The notes: generated from the letters alone by a model not told the origin. Counted from the stretch's first letter, positions 1 to 8,678 are shown. The stretch: DNA of 44,496 nt from Pseudomonadota bacterium (GCA_021805545.1 JAJZFB010000090.1:1-44496); one strand, 5' to 3'. Program-made: numbers and translations.

Positions 1-1573
1 CATCGTGGCGGATACCCCCGGCCATGAGCAATACACGCGCAACATGGTCACCGGCGCCTCCACCGCCGACCTTGCCGTCATCCTCATCGATGCGCGCAAG
101 GGCGTGCTGACGCAGACGCGCCGCCACTCCTACCTGGCGCATCTCATCGGCATCCGTAACCTCGTGCTGGCCGTGAACAAGATGGATTTGATCGGCTACG
201 ATCACGCTAAATATGACGCGATCATCGCCGATTACCGCCAGTTCGCGAATTCCATCGGGATCAAGAATTTCACGCCGATGCCGATCTCGGGTTTCATGGG
301 TGACAATATCACCAATAAATCCGAGAACATGCCGTGGTATAATGGCCCGACGCTGATGCAGCATCTGGAGACGGTGGAGCTGGACGTGACCGCCGACCAG
401 GCCAAGAAGTTCCGCCTGCCGGTGCAATGGGTCAACCGCCCTAATCTCGACTTCCGCGGCTTCTCCGGCCTGGTGGCCACGGGCGTTATCAAGCCTGGCG
501 ATGCGGTGCGGGTTTTGCCCTCCGGCAAAACATCCACGGTCACGCGCGTCGTTACCTTCGATGGCGATTTGCCGAAGGCCGTGGCCGGCCAGTCCGTCAC
601 CCTCTGCTTTGCCGATGAAATCGACTGCTCGCGCGGCGATGTTATCACCAAGGCGGACGAGCCGGTGCAGGTGGCCGACCAGTTCGAGGCGAATCTGGTG
701 TGGATGTCCGACGAGGCGCTCACCCCGGGCCGCTCCTACTGGCTGAAGATCGGCACGCAGACCGTCTCTGCCAGCATTCACGCGCCCAAATATGCGGTGA
801 ACGTGAACACGCTGGAGCATACGGCGGTAAAGACGCTGGAGCTGAACGCCATCGGCGTAACCAACATCATCACCGACCGCGCGATTCCGTTCGAGGCTTA
901 TTCCGAGAACCGCGCGCTGGGCGGTTTCATCGTCATCGACAAGATGACGAATGCCACGGTTGCCGCCGGCATGATCAACTTCGCGCTGCGCCGTTCGCAG
1001 AACGTGCATTGGCAGGCGCTGGATGTGTCGCGCGAGACCCATGCGAAGCTGAAGAACCAGCAGCCCGCCGTGCTGTGGTTCACCGGCCTCTCAGGTGCCG
1101 GCAAATCCACCATCGCCAATCTGGTCGAGAAGAAGCTGGTGCGGATGAACCGCCACACCTTCCTGCTCGATGGCGATAATGTGCGCCATGGCCTGAACAA
1201 GGACCTCGGCTTCACCGATGCCGACCGTGTGGAGAATATCCGCCGCGTGGGCGAAGTGGCGAAGCTGATGACCGATGCCGGTCTGATCGTCGTCACCGCT
1301 TTCATCTCGCCGTTCCGGTCGGAGCGGGCGATGGTGCGCCAGATGATGAAGCCGGGCGAGTTCGTGGAAATCTTCATCGACACCAAGCTGGAAGAAGCCG
1401 AGAAGCGCGACGTGAAGGGGCTGTACAAGAAGGCCCGGTCTGGCGAGCTGAAGAACTTCACCGGTATCGACAGCCCGTATGAGGCGCCGGAAGATCCGGA
1501 GATCCACATCGACACCGCGAACATGACAGCGGAAGAGGCTGCGGATATGATTATCGCGCGGTTGATCCCGTGA
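1..1573 (+). CDS. cysNC: Bifunctional sulfate adenylyltransferase subunit 1 / adenylylsulfate kinase (CysNC), 5'-truncated by window edge
   Basis: The frame is open through the left window edge, so the start and the first GTPase motifs lie outside. Visible from the edge are the G3 motif DTPGH and, about 50 residues later, the G4 motif NKMD of an EF-Tu-like GTPase (CysN), followed by its beta-barrel domains. The last ~175 residues form an APS kinase with P-loop GLSGAGKST and the downstream DGDNVRHGL and FISPFRSER motifs. CysN with CysD makes adenylylsulfate from sulfate and ATP; the kinase half phosphorylates it to PAPS in the cytoplasm. The fusion is common in alphaproteobacteria. Its stop overlaps the GTG start of the next gene (GTGA), indicating translational coupling. 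The GTG at position 5 is not a real start because it lies inside the GTPase domain. Confidence 0.96.
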   Translation, partial: IVADTPGHEQYTRNMVTGASTADLAVILIDARKGVLTQTRRHSYLAHLIGIRNLVLAVNKMDLIGYDHAKYDAIIADYRQFANSIGIKNFTPMPISGFMGDNITNKSENMPWYNGPTLMQHLETVELDVTADQAKKFRLPVQWVNRPNLDFRGFSGLVATGVIKPGDAVRVLPSGKTSTVTRVVTFDGDLPKAVAGQSVTLCFADEIDCSRGDVITKADEPVQVADQFEANLVWMSDEALTPGRSYWLKIGTQTVSASIHAPKYAVNVNTLEHTAVKTLELNAIGVTNIITDRAIPFEAYSENRALGGFIVIDKMTNATVAAGMINFALRRSQNVHWQALDVSRETHAKLKNQQPAVLWFTGLSGAGKSTIANLVEKKLVRMNRHTFLLDGDNVRHGLNKDLGFTDADRVENIRRVGEVAKLMTDAGLIVVTAFISPFRSERAMVRQMMKPGEFVEIFIDTKLEEAEKRDVKGLYKKARSGELKNFTGIDSPYEAPEDPEIHIDTANMTAEEAADMIIARLIP

Positions 1574-2313
1574 CGGCGCAAATGACCGATCTGGAGCTGG
1601 CGTCGCATATCGCCACGGTCGCGGGCAGGCTGCTGCTGGAGTTGCAGCAGTCAGGCCTGTTCTCCGAAAAGGCGCTCGGCAAGGCGGGAGACCGCGTTGC
1701 CAATGCCTTCATCATCGAGGCGCTGAAGCAGCAGCGCCCCGAGGATGGCATTCTCTCCGAAGAGGAGAAGGATAACCCGGAGCGGTTGAAGGCGGGCCGC
1801 GTGTGGATCGTCGATCCGCTGGACGGCACGCGCGAATATGGCGAGAAGCGCACGGATTGGGCGGTGCATGTTGCCCTCTCCATCAACGGCAAGCCAGAGG
1901 TGGGTGCGGTGGCGCTGCCGGGGCTTGACCTCACGCTTACCTCGCAGCCCCAGCCTCTGCCGCCCGTGGCGCATAGGCTGCGCGTGCTGGTAAGCCGCAC
2001 CCGCCCCGCGAAAGAGGCGGTGGCGGTGGCGGAGGCCCTGGGTGCTGAGCTGGTGCCCATGGGTTCCGCAGGTGCCAAAGCCATGGCCGTGCTGCGTGGC
2101 GAGGCGGACATATACCTGCACACGGGCGGGCAGTATGAGTGGGACAACTGCGCCCCCGCCGCTGTGGCCCTGGCCGCCGGGCTGCATGCCACGCGCGCCG
2201 ATGGCAGCCCGCTCGTGTACAACAATGCCGACCCGTATCTGCCGGATCTGCTGATCTGCCAGAAACATCTGGCCAAGGACGTTATGGACGCGCTGGCCAA
2301 GGCCGCCGTCTAG
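1570..2313 (+). CDS. cysQ: 3'(2'),5'-bisphosphate nucleotidase CysQ (inositol monophosphatase family)
   Basis: 247 aa. The inositol-monophosphatase metal-binding signatures are present: GILSEEE early, then [12 protein letters not shown], and EWDNCAPAA near the C-terminus. CysQ dephosphorylates PAP, the by-product of PAPS-using enzymes, to AMP and so recycles it and relieves feedback on sulfate assimilation. The GTG start overlaps the cysNC stop by four bases, so the two are one operon and the assignment to CysQ rather than a generic inositol phosphatase rests partly on that context. The TAG stop codon is itself part of a 106-bp palindromic repeat that begins at 2310, so that repeat may supply the operon's 3' end. 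Confidence 0.92.
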   Translation: MTAQMTDLELASHIATVAGRLLLELQQSGLFSEKALGKAGDRVANAFIIEALKQQRPEDGILSEEEKDNPERLKAGRVWIVDPLDGTREYGEKRTDWAVHVALSINGKPEVGAVALPGLDLTLTSQPQPLPPVAHRLRVLVSRTRPAKEAVAVAEALGAELVPMGSAGAKAMAVLRGEADIYLHTGGQYEWDNCAPAAVALAAGLHATRADGSPLVYNNADPYLPDLLICQKHLAKDVMDALAKAAV

Positions 2314-2415
2314 AGCATTTTCCGATCAATCGGAAACGCTCTAAATTTGCTTGGGCGAGCAATTTCATCCGATCAGCTTAAATCTTCGATTCAAGCTGAT
2401 CGGATATTGCTCTAG
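2310..2415. repeat. 106-bp palindromic repeat, copy 1
   Basis: This stretch is identical over 106 bases to 9292-9397. It contains two hairpins: a short one with perfect core TTTCCGAT-ca-ATCGGAAA, and a longer one whose arms share ATCCGATCAGCTT / AAGCTGATCGGAT plus an outer GAGCAAT / ATTGCTC. Both ends are CTAG. It starts within the last codons of cysQ and supplies that gene's TAG stop. It may act as a transcript-stabilising or terminating structure, or be a non-autonomous mobile palindromic element. Confidence 0.9.
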
Positions 2416-2477
2416 TGTGATGGTTCTGAAATTCGTGATGTGAAATATCGCGAATTTCAGAAGCTGGATCACACTAG
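2412..2477. repeat. Hairpin element bounded by CTAGTGTGAT / ATCACACTAG
   Basis: An inverted repeat with outer arms CTAGTGTGAT and ATCACACTAG and inner arms TTCTGAAATTCG / CGAATTTCAGAA. It shares its first CTAG with the end of the preceding 106-bp repeat. Its function is unknown. Confidence 0.85.
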
Positions 2478-2490
2478 CTTATTGATTTTT

Positions 2491-2539
2491 CTAGTGTCCC
2501 GGTTCTGAAATCCAACGGATGTCAGAACCGGGACACTAG
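2491..2539. repeat. Hairpin element, 18-bp perfect stem bounded by CTAG
   Basis: CTAGTGTCCCGGTTCTGA at 2491-2508 pairs perfectly with 2522-2539 across a 13-base loop. It shares the CTAGTGT ends and the GGTTCTGA segment with the preceding element, so the two seem related. No T-run follows, so a simple intrinsic terminator is unlikely. Confidence 0.85.
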
Positions 2540-2600
2540 CGCGATGGCTTGCGATGCGCTCGCTTTGCGAGCGATTCGAAAGTCTGAATCCGGCTCTAAC
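2538..2600 (-). repeat. REP-like repeat, inverted copy
   Basis: The reverse complement matches the elements at 4758-4829 and 40181-40252: a TTCAGACYTTCGAA block, a CGCTCGC-aaa-GCGAGCG hairpin and a terminal CATCGCGCT-like block. It lies about 120 bases before eno and completes the run of palindromes between cysQ and eno (2314-2717). No gene is visible in that interval. Confidence 0.8.
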
Positions 2601-2705
2601 CAAACCCGTTTCATCCGCCCGAAAAGATGCGCGCTCACCTCTTGGTGGGCGCGCTGCCGCTTGCCTCGTTCACGGCCCTGGGCTACCCCGCCCGGGAGCA
2701 GATAA

Positions 2706-3995
<1,290 letters not shown>

Positions 3996-4018
3996 CGCGC
4001 AGATGAGCTGATGCGCTC

Positions 4019-4068
4019 TGGCGGCCAGTGTATGGGGTAGCGGAAACCGTGATGGCAACTGGCCGCCA
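4019..4068. terminator. Inverted repeat between convergent eno and CMD-family gene
   Basis: TGGCGGCCAGT (4019-4029) pairs perfectly with ACTGGCCGCCA (4058-4068) around a 28-base loop. It sits in the 110-bp gap between two convergent genes, a typical terminator position, but there is no T-run, so it may only stabilise 3' ends. Confidence 0.45.
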
Positions 4069-4105
4069 TTGAATACGCCATGGCGGGCCGGGCGGTTTGG
4101 CGGCC

Positions 4106-4750
4106 TTATGGGGCTGGCGCGCCATATTCCCCGGCCAAGGCCAGAAGGTCTGGGTTGCGCTGTATGCCAACAGACCGCATAACGCCGGCAAGCATGACGT
4201 AACAGCCGACGGTGAAGAGGAAATCCAGCATTTGCTGGTTGTTCCATTCTTCCGCCAGCCCCTGCCAGCTTGTATCGCTCAGTTGCCGGTTTTCAACCAG
4301 CTCTTCGGTGGCGCGGATGATACGGCGCTCGAAATCGGCGAAATAGGGATCGTCAGCTCCTATTTGGAGCGGGCGGAACATATCGGGTTGCAGGCCTAAT
4401 AGCTGGCTGGTGTTGAGGTGGCTTGACCAAATATAGCTGGATTTGCATAGCCAGGCTGTACGCATAATCGCAATCTGGCGTTGTTTTACCGGCAGGCTGC
4501 TCGTGGTGAGCAAGTGGATGTTGAACTGTGAGAACAAGGCGGCAAGCTGCGGGTGGTGGGCGAATGTCATCAAGGGCGGATTTTTATCCGCGTCTTTGAA
4601 GAAACCGCCAGACCAATGCGCGAGGAAGGCTTGGGTTTCTGGCGTGAGATCCTGCGTGCGCCGAGGAGGGATGCGGGGTGGATGATCGGGCTTTAGCAAG
4701 GTTTTTATTCCTGTTTTGCAATATAAGGCGGTGCTGTCAGGGCCGCTCAT
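4106..4750 (-). CDS. Carboxymuconolactone decarboxylase (CMD)/AhpD-fold family protein
   Basis: 214 aa. The segment RQIAIMRTAWLCKSSYIWSSH matches the core helix pair of the CMD family, where related proteins read REIAILRTAWLC-x-YEW-x-H. The AhpD-type CxxC pair is not present; only one cysteine is seen (LCKSS), so a thiol-peroxidase role like AhpD is unlikely. Members of this subgroup are widespread and mostly uncharacterised; some accompany catabolic pathways. No clear ribosome-binding site precedes the ATG, and a REP-like repeat begins only eight bases upstream, so the start could lie further in. It converges on eno and has no obvious operon partner. Confidence 0.7.
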   Translation of the reverse strand: MSGPDSTALYCKTGIKTLLKPDHPPRIPPRRTQDLTPETQAFLAHWSGGFFKDADKNPPLMTFAHHPQLAALFSQFNIHLLTTSSLPVKQRQIAIMRTAWLCKSSYIWSSHLNTSQLLGLQPDMFRPLQIGADDPYFADFERRIIRATEELVENRQLSDTSWQGLAEEWNNQQMLDFLFTVGCYVMLAGVMRSVGIQRNPDLLALAGEYGAPAP

Positions 4751-4757
4751 GGCGCTA

Positions 4758-4829
4758 AATCAATGAAGTAGAGCGCGATTCAGACTTTCGAACCGCTCGC
4801 AAAGCGAGCGCATCTCAAGTCATCGCGCT
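4758..4829 (+). repeat. REP-like repeat, copy overlapping a stop codon
   Basis: 72 bases, closely matching 40181-40252 and, inverted, 2538-2600. It begins AATCAATGAAGTAGAGCGCG and contains the CGCTCGC-aaa-GCGAGCG hairpin. Its right end supplies the last codons and stop of the transglycosylase gene (stop at 4820-4822). Confidence 0.85.
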
Positions 4830-5230
4830 TGCCCAGTTTCAAACATTACACGCGCGCGCTGCTCCGCCAGTGCCAGATAGTGGCTGTTCAGCGCCGGGGT
4901 GTGTGAGTGATAATCGCCGATGGCGGGAAGCAGCGCACCGTTGGTTTCGTTAAGGTATGTGCGGAGGATAAGCGCGGCTGCGGCGATGTTGAAGCAGGGG
5001 TCGTTCACCAGCTGGTTTTTTGTGTCTTCCTCGGTAAGCCCGGCCCGCGTGGCCAGGGCTGGCACCCAGATGGTGTTAACCTGCATTACGCCCAAATCGG
5101 CCGTGCCGTTAGTGTTGGGATGCACCATTCCCGGTGCCCCGCCTTCCAGCGATTGGATGACCGGCAGCACGCGGGGCGGCAAACCGGTGGCGGCCGCGAC
5201 GACGAGCATGCATTTCAAGTATGGGATCAC
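4820..5230 (-). CDS. Lytic transglycosylase-like (SLT/VirB1 family) protein
   Basis: 136 aa. The soluble-lytic-transglycosylase fold is indicated by IQSLEGG with the probable catalytic Glu29, the TADLGVMQVN motif and the later GDYHSHTP and YLALAEQRAR segments. Such enzymes cleave peptidoglycan glycan strands and small members of this type open the wall for secretion or pilus assembly. The GTG at 5230 has GGAG about eight bases upstream; an ATG seven codons in is the alternative. The N-terminus is mildly hydrophobic but is not a convincing signal peptide. It diverges from gspG with a 76-bp gap, which suggests a link to the type II secretion parts here. Its last codons come from a REP-like repeat, so the native C-terminus may have been altered. 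Confidence 0.75.
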   Translation of the reverse strand: MIPYLKCMLVVAAATGLPPRVLPVIQSLEGGAPGMVHPNTNGTADLGVMQVNTIWVPALATRAGLTEEDTKNQLVNDPCFNIAAAALILRTYLNETNGALLPAIGDYHSHTPALNSHYLALAEQRARVMFETGQAR

Positions 5231-5306
5231 GCCCCAGGCTCCGATTTTTCTGGTAGAGGTTTTCCTGCTTTACGGGCGATGTTATAGCCGCGCCATACCA
5301 GGAGCA

Positions 5307-5783
5307 ATGCAGCCAGCCATGAGCGCCATGAAATTAACAAGCCAACGGGGGCGGTTTTCGGGAAAGGTGACGGGGGAGGAAGGTTTTACGCTGCTTGAGT
5401 TGCTTGTGGTCATCGTTATTCTCGGCCTGCTCATTGGGCTGGTCGCGCCCGCCGTGCTGCGCCAGCTGGGCCATGCCAAGGAGTCCATTGCCCGGCAATC
5501 GATTGCGCGGATTGGCTCGGTTCTCGACCTCTATAAACTTGATGCCGGAAGCTATCCCAGCACGCAGGACGGGCTGCAGGCCCTACTGACGAAACCCGAT
5601 GACGACCCTGACTGGGCCGGGCCATATATGAAGGGCGACCATTTACCGTTGGACCCGTGGGGGCATGAGTATCTGTATCAGTCGCCATCCACGCGCCCGG
5701 GTCTGGCGTATGATTTGTGCTCGCTTGGTCCCTCGGATAAGCCGGGACAGCCTGGTGATGCTGGGCTGATTTGTAATAAATAA
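5307..5783 (+). CDS. gspG: Type II secretion major pseudopilin GspG
   Basis: About 158 aa. A prepilin-type N-terminus is clear: GEEGFTLLELLVVIVILGLL, cleaved after Gly, with the conserved Glu at +5 of the mature protein and a hydrophobic helix. The C-terminal part has the GspG hallmarks YPSTQDGLQALL and a late LDPWGHEYLYQSP segment. It would polymerise into the periplasmic pseudopilus of a type II secretion system. Starts at 5307, 5319 and 5328 are in frame; GGAG at 5301-5304 is too close to the first, so 5319 is possible. The frame is open further upstream but that part is antisense to the transglycosylase gene. The TAA stop lies inside the 8-bp target duplication of the transposon that follows; the insertion left the protein intact. 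Confidence 0.9.
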   Translation: MQPAMSAMKLTSQRGRFSGKVTGEEGFTLLELLVVIVILGLLIGLVAPAVLRQLGHAKESIARQSIARIGSVLDLYKLDAGSYPSTQDGLQALLTKPDDDPDWAGPYMKGDHLPLDPWGHEYLYQSPSTRPGLAYDLCSLGPSDKPGQPGDAGLICNK

Positions 5784-5784
5784 A
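5777..5784 (+). repeat. Target-site duplication, left copy (TAAATAAA)
   Basis: TAAATAAA directly precedes the left inverted repeat and is repeated at 8648-8655 directly after the right one. Eight bases is the length known for the IS1595 family. Confidence 0.9.
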
Positions 5785-5809
5785 GGTAATTACCCCCTTG
5801 ACGCAGGTA
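5785..5809 (+). repeat. Left terminal inverted repeat of IS1595-family element
   Basis: It begins GGTAATTAC and ends CCTTGACGCAGGTA. It matches the reverse complement of 8623-8647 at 24 of 25 positions, with the only difference at base 9 (C against T). Confidence 0.93.
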
Positions 5810-5899
5810 AAGAGTCTTTCGCGCAAAGGTTGAAGTAAAATTTACGTGTTACACCTGAGCGCGATTCCCGTCAAAGAATCCTTGTGATAGGATTTTCCC

Positions 5900-7090
5900 A
5901 TGAACGCCACCAGCGCCTCAGCCGGCCTGCCATTCAACCCAGATATGCTGCTCTGGGCGCGGGAATGGCGTGGCCGCACTGTTGAGGAGGCGGCTGAAAA
6001 AATCGGAGTTGCGGAAGATAAGATTACTTCTTGGGAAGCGGGTCAGTCTATCCCCACCGTCCGGCAGGCTCGCAATCTGGCGTCGTTCTATGAGCGTCCT
6101 TTTCTTGAGTTCTTCCTGGCGAACAAGCCTACTATCCCGGACCTTCAGTCTGTTCCGGATTTTCGCCTTCATCGAGGCGCTCACGATCCACGAGCGGATC
6201 GTGAGATTCGGGCGATACAAGCTTGGGCCGAAGATACACGGCATAATGCCCTCGACCTATTCGCTATACTAGGAGAGCAGCTTCCGAAGCTACCCTCGGA
6301 ATTTCAGGCGTCGCTTGATACGAATCCAGAAAAAGCTGCGGGCGTCGCCAGGGAACTTTCCGACTTTCAGATAGGCGAACAGATTCACCTTAAAAGCGTA
6401 GAGAGAGGCAAGGTTAATAAATCTATTCGGCGCGCTATTGAGCGCATCGGAATCCTCGTGCTCAAAGATTCTGATCTCGGAAAATATGGTGTTCGCGGCC
6501 TAACAATTTCATTCGACACGCTGCCAATCATAATTTTTGGAAATGAATCTCCAGCAGCTCAGTCGTTTACGCTGGCTCACGAACTTGGTCATGTTGTTCT
6601 ACATCAAAGCGCCATCAGTGGTTCGGCGGCGGTGCGCAACATAGAAACAAACGAACAAAGAGCAGAGAAATGGTGTGATGAATTTGCAGCAGCCTTTCTG
6701 GTTCCTGCATCAGAACTCATAAAAATGTGGTCAAAGCCGAACCAACCAAATGAGCGTATCGATGATGTTCTTCTGCGAAATCTCGCAAATGAATTCTCGA
6801 TCAGTCAACATGCAATGCTTGTTCGGCTGGTTAATCTTGGGTACGTCGATGCCGAATATTATTGGTCTGTGAAGCGGCCGCAATTTCTTATGCAAGAGGC
6901 TGCATACAAAGGTGGCGGTAAATCACTATACTATGGCAGCAGATTTCGGAATTCCTTTGGCGATCTTTATACGGGCCTTGTTCTTGATGCATGGGGCTCA
7001 GGCCGTATCACGAATCATAATGCCGCAGAACTGATGGATATAAAAAGCATAGATCATCTCTTTGATATAAGAGAGCATTTTGTGGCGTGA
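5900..7090 (+). CDS. Xre-type HTH / ImmA-IrrE (M78) metallopeptidase family protein
   Basis: 396 aa. Residues ~15-65 form an Xre-like helix-turn-helix (EEAAEKIGVAEDKITSWEAG). A middle region precedes a zinc-peptidase motif HELGHVVLH near residue 230, with a downstream glutamate-containing helix (EKWCDEFAAAFLVP), the M78/ImmA-IrrE pattern. Family members cleave repressors or act as regulators, and the HTH-ImmA architecture is often the antitoxin or regulatory half of predicted toxin-antitoxin pairs. An AGGA motif precedes the ATG. The stop overlaps the GTG start of the PIN-like gene (GTGA), so the two are translated together. It is the first passenger gene of the transposon and has A+T-rich codon use. 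A role in transposon retention is inference. Confidence 0.85.
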   Translation: MNATSASAGLPFNPDMLLWAREWRGRTVEEAAEKIGVAEDKITSWEAGQSIPTVRQARNLASFYERPFLEFFLANKPTIPDLQSVPDFRLHRGAHDPRADREIRAIQAWAEDTRHNALDLFAILGEQLPKLPSEFQASLDTNPEKAAGVARELSDFQIGEQIHLKSVERGKVNKSIRRAIERIGILVLKDSDLGKYGVRGLTISFDTLPIIIFGNESPAAQSFTLAHELGHVVLHQSAISGSAAVRNIETNEQRAEKWCDEFAAAFLVPASELIKMWSKPNQPNERIDDVLLRNLANEFSISQHAMLVRLVNLGYVDAEYYWSVKRPQFLMQEAAYKGGGKSLYYGSRFRNSFGDLYTGLVLDAWGSGRITNHNAAELMDIKSIDHLFDIREHFVA

Positions 7091-7590
7091 AAAAATATTG
7101 CCTCGACACGTCAGGGCTCAGCAATCCTATTCAGAGCTTGCCTGAAGATATTCACGTGTCTCTCTGGTCGCAGGTTTGCGATAAAATAAAACAAGGAGTT
7201 TTTGCCGCAACAACAGAAATTTACGATGAGCTTGTACGCATTCCCGGTTCTGTGGGGCAGTGCCTTAAGGATCATCTAACTGAGATTAGACTTGAAGTTG
7301 GCGCCGGAGAATGGAACTACAACAGCTATATTAGCCACTTTAAAACACTTCATCCAAAATATCAGAAGTTCATCGCAGGCACGGGCGGAAGTAAGGCATC
7401 ACTTAGTATGCCTGATTTTTCCATAGTAATTCTTGGCAAGGCCCTGGCTCTCCCCGTGATAAGTATGGAATTACCTTGCGCTCAGAACCTGCACACTAAA
7501 AGCTGCAAGATTCCAGATGTATGCTCTGCGGAGGGTGTGCTACACATGACGTTCAATGAATTTCTCCGAGCGGAGGGGATTAAGACATAA
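7087..7590 (+). CDS. DUF4411 family PIN-like protein, putative toxin
   Basis: 167 aa. A PIN-like nuclease fold is suggested by the N-terminal YCLDTSGLSNP (first acidic residue), the TEIYDEL segment and the later MPDFSIVILGKAL with another aspartate. These match the DUF4411 branch, which has been assigned to the PIN-like superfamily and is usually encoded next to ImmA/IrrE proteins. PIN toxins are magnesium-dependent RNases; activity here is not shown. The GTG start overlaps the preceding stop, and its TAA overlaps the ATG of the next small ORF (TAATG), so the three passengers form a coupled operon. Like the preceding gene it is A+T rich. Confidence 0.78.
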   Translation: MKKYCLDTSGLSNPIQSLPEDIHVSLWSQVCDKIKQGVFAATTEIYDELVRIPGSVGQCLKDHLTEIRLEVGAGEWNYNSYISHFKTLHPKYQKFIAGTGGSKASLSMPDFSIVILGKALALPVISMELPCAQNLHTKSCKIPDVCSAEGVLHMTFNEFLRAEGIKT

Positions 7591-7778
7591 TGTTGACCCT
7601 ACGCCAAGCCATCGACGGAAACAGGATTTCCGAGTTTATAGCCCAAGAAGAAGCGCGCGGCATCGGTCCAGCCGATGAAGCGCCCTTCCTGGCCGTGGTG
7701 AAAGAGGCTGCTAAAGCGTCCCGATCAGAAGATCAAACATCGCATTCTCCATCTGGCGATGGTTCGACCGGAACGTGA
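7590..7778 (+). CDS. Small hypothetical protein, third passenger gene
   Basis: 62 aa. The first half (LRQAIDGNRISEFIAQEEARG) looks like an amphipathic helical segment; the tail is Ser/Gly rich (SPSGDGSTG) and probably disordered. The ATG overlaps the stop of the PIN-like gene, which argues that it is translated. Its last ~68 bases overlap the 3' end of the oppositely oriented transposase gene, so the tail is antisense to conserved transposase sequence. It may be a small accessory or antitoxin-like protein; I do not recognise the family with certainty. Confidence 0.5.
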   Translation: MLTLRQAIDGNRISEFIAQEEARGIGPADEAPFLAVVKEAAKASRSEDQTSHSPSGDGSTGT

Positions 7779-8583
7779 ACTCACCCAAATAGCGTTCCAT
7801 GTGCTTATGAGAAACGTGGATATGGGTTGAACGCACCGAGTTTTTGAACAGCTTCCAGAAGCCCTCCACGCTGTTCGTGTGGTGCTTTACGCCGTTAATG
7901 TCCTTCTTGGCCCATTGCTTGGCGCCATGCTTGACCGCACCATGCTTGAACCCATCACCCTCCAGTAAGCCATAGCTGTACAGCTCATCGGTGCTGACCG
8001 TGGTGCCGGGCTCGACATTGCGGATCACAACATCGCGCAGGGTCACAGTTTTGACGTTCGGGATCACCTCGGCATGGAGGCGGCCATCGCGCTCCTTCAG
8101 CCCCATGACGATGGTTTTGCCAGCCGCACCACGGCCGCGCTTGCCGGGGCGGTAGCCACCAACATAGGTTTCATCCGCTTCAATATGGCCCTGGAGCATT
8201 TCAAAGCCGTTCGCCTTGGACATGAGATCGCGGATTTGCTGGCCCATGCGATAGGCAGTCTTGTAGGTCACGCCCAGGGTGCGCTCCAATTCCTTGCCGC
8301 TCACGCCATGGCGCGTGGCTACGAACAGATAGATGGCGTAGAACCAGCTTTGCAGGCTGGTACGGCTGTCCTGAAAGATCGTGCCAGCGCAGGGGTAGAG
8401 ATGAGCGCCGCACTGTGAGCAGGAATAAGCCTTGCGGTTCTGGAGGCGATGAAACGTCGCTTCCTTGCCGCACTTGGCGCAGGCGTGCCGCATACCAAAC
8501 CGCACTTCCATGATGTGATCCAGGCAAGCGTCATCCGAGAGGAAACGCTCGAAGAACTGGCGGACGGTGAGGCGAGACGGCAT
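7711..8583 (-). CDS. IS1595-family (ISXO2-like) transposase
   Basis: 290 aa from the favoured start. It has an N-terminal zinc ribbon (CAKCGKEA...CSQCGAHL) and the catalytic core of the family: Asp in IEADETYVGG, Asp in VSTDELYSYG and Asn in HHTNSVEGFWK, the D-D-N pattern with following lysines. It cuts and joins the transposon ends. The frame is open to an ATG at 8604, but the ATG at 8583 has AGGAA about seven bases upstream and is the likelier start. That AGGAA sits in the loop of a 9-bp hairpin, so translation may be controlled. The codon use resembles the host more than the passenger genes. The gene seems intact, so the element may be active. Confidence 0.95.
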   Translation of the reverse strand: MPSRLTVRQFFERFLSDDACLDHIMEVRFGMRHACAKCGKEATFHRLQNRKAYSCSQCGAHLYPCAGTIFQDSRTSLQSWFYAIYLFVATRHGVSGKELERTLGVTYKTAYRMGQQIRDLMSKANGFEMLQGHIEADETYVGGYRPGKRGRGAAGKTIVMGLKERDGRLHAEVIPNVKTVTLRDVVIRNVEPGTTVSTDELYSYGLLEGDGFKHGAVKHGAKQWAKKDINGVKHHTNSVEGFWKLFKNSVRSTHIHVSHKHMERYLGEFTFRSNHRQMENAMFDLLIGTL

Positions 8584-8604
8584 GGGAGAATTCCTTTCTC
8601 CCAT
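8582..8604 (-). promoter_or_regulatory. Hairpin holding the transposase ribosome-binding site
   Basis: On the minus strand ATGGGAGAA (8604-8596) pairs perfectly with TTCTCCCAT (8590-8582); the loop AGGAA is the ribosome-binding site and the arm includes the first bases of the start codon. A long transcript entering from outside could fold this and block translation, whereas a transcript starting inside the left arm could not. Confidence 0.6.
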
Positions 8605-8605
8605 T

Positions 8606-8634
8606 TTTCTACCTAATCACCATACCTGCGTCAA
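8606..8634 (-). promoter_or_regulatory. Predicted transposase promoter within right inverted repeat
   Basis: Reading inward on the minus strand: -35 TTGACG (8634-8629), a 17-base spacer, then a weak -10 TAGAAA (8611-8606). The predicted start point near 8600 falls inside the first arm of the hairpin at 8582-8604. Confidence 0.5.
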
Positions 8635-8647
8635 GGGGATAATTACC
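8623..8647 (-). repeat. Right terminal inverted repeat of IS1595-family element
   Basis: Its reverse complement begins GGTAATTAT and matches the left end at 24 of 25 bases. It also carries the TTGACG hexamer proposed as the transposase -35 box. Confidence 0.93.
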
Positions 8648-8655
8648 TAAATAAA
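8648..8655 (+). repeat. Target-site duplication, right copy (TAAATAAA)
   Basis: Exact repeat of 5777-5784 on the outer side of the right inverted repeat. Removing the element and one copy restores gspG followed closely by the convergent GspC/N-like gene. Confidence 0.9.
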
Positions 8656-8678
8656 TCCGCATGGCGGCTTCGAGCCGC

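Larger units (their letters stand above)
5785..8647. mobile_element. IS1595-family (ISXO2-like) transposon with passenger operon
   Basis: A 2863-bp element defined by 25-bp terminal inverted repeats with one mismatch and a perfect 8-bp target duplication. It carries an IS1595-type transposase on the minus strand near the right end, plus three plus-strand passenger genes: Xre-ImmA/IrrE, DUF4411 PIN-like and a small ORF. Passenger genes are known in some IS1595-family members. The passengers are visibly more A+T rich than both the transposase and the flanking chromosome, so they were probably acquired separately. The exact duplication and intact transposase point to a recent insertion. Confidence 0.92.

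Noticed and set aside
4920-5306. 5' extension of the gspG reading frame to 4920
   Set aside because: It is antisense to the transglycosylase gene, and the pseudopilin leader near 5380 fixes the real start close to it.
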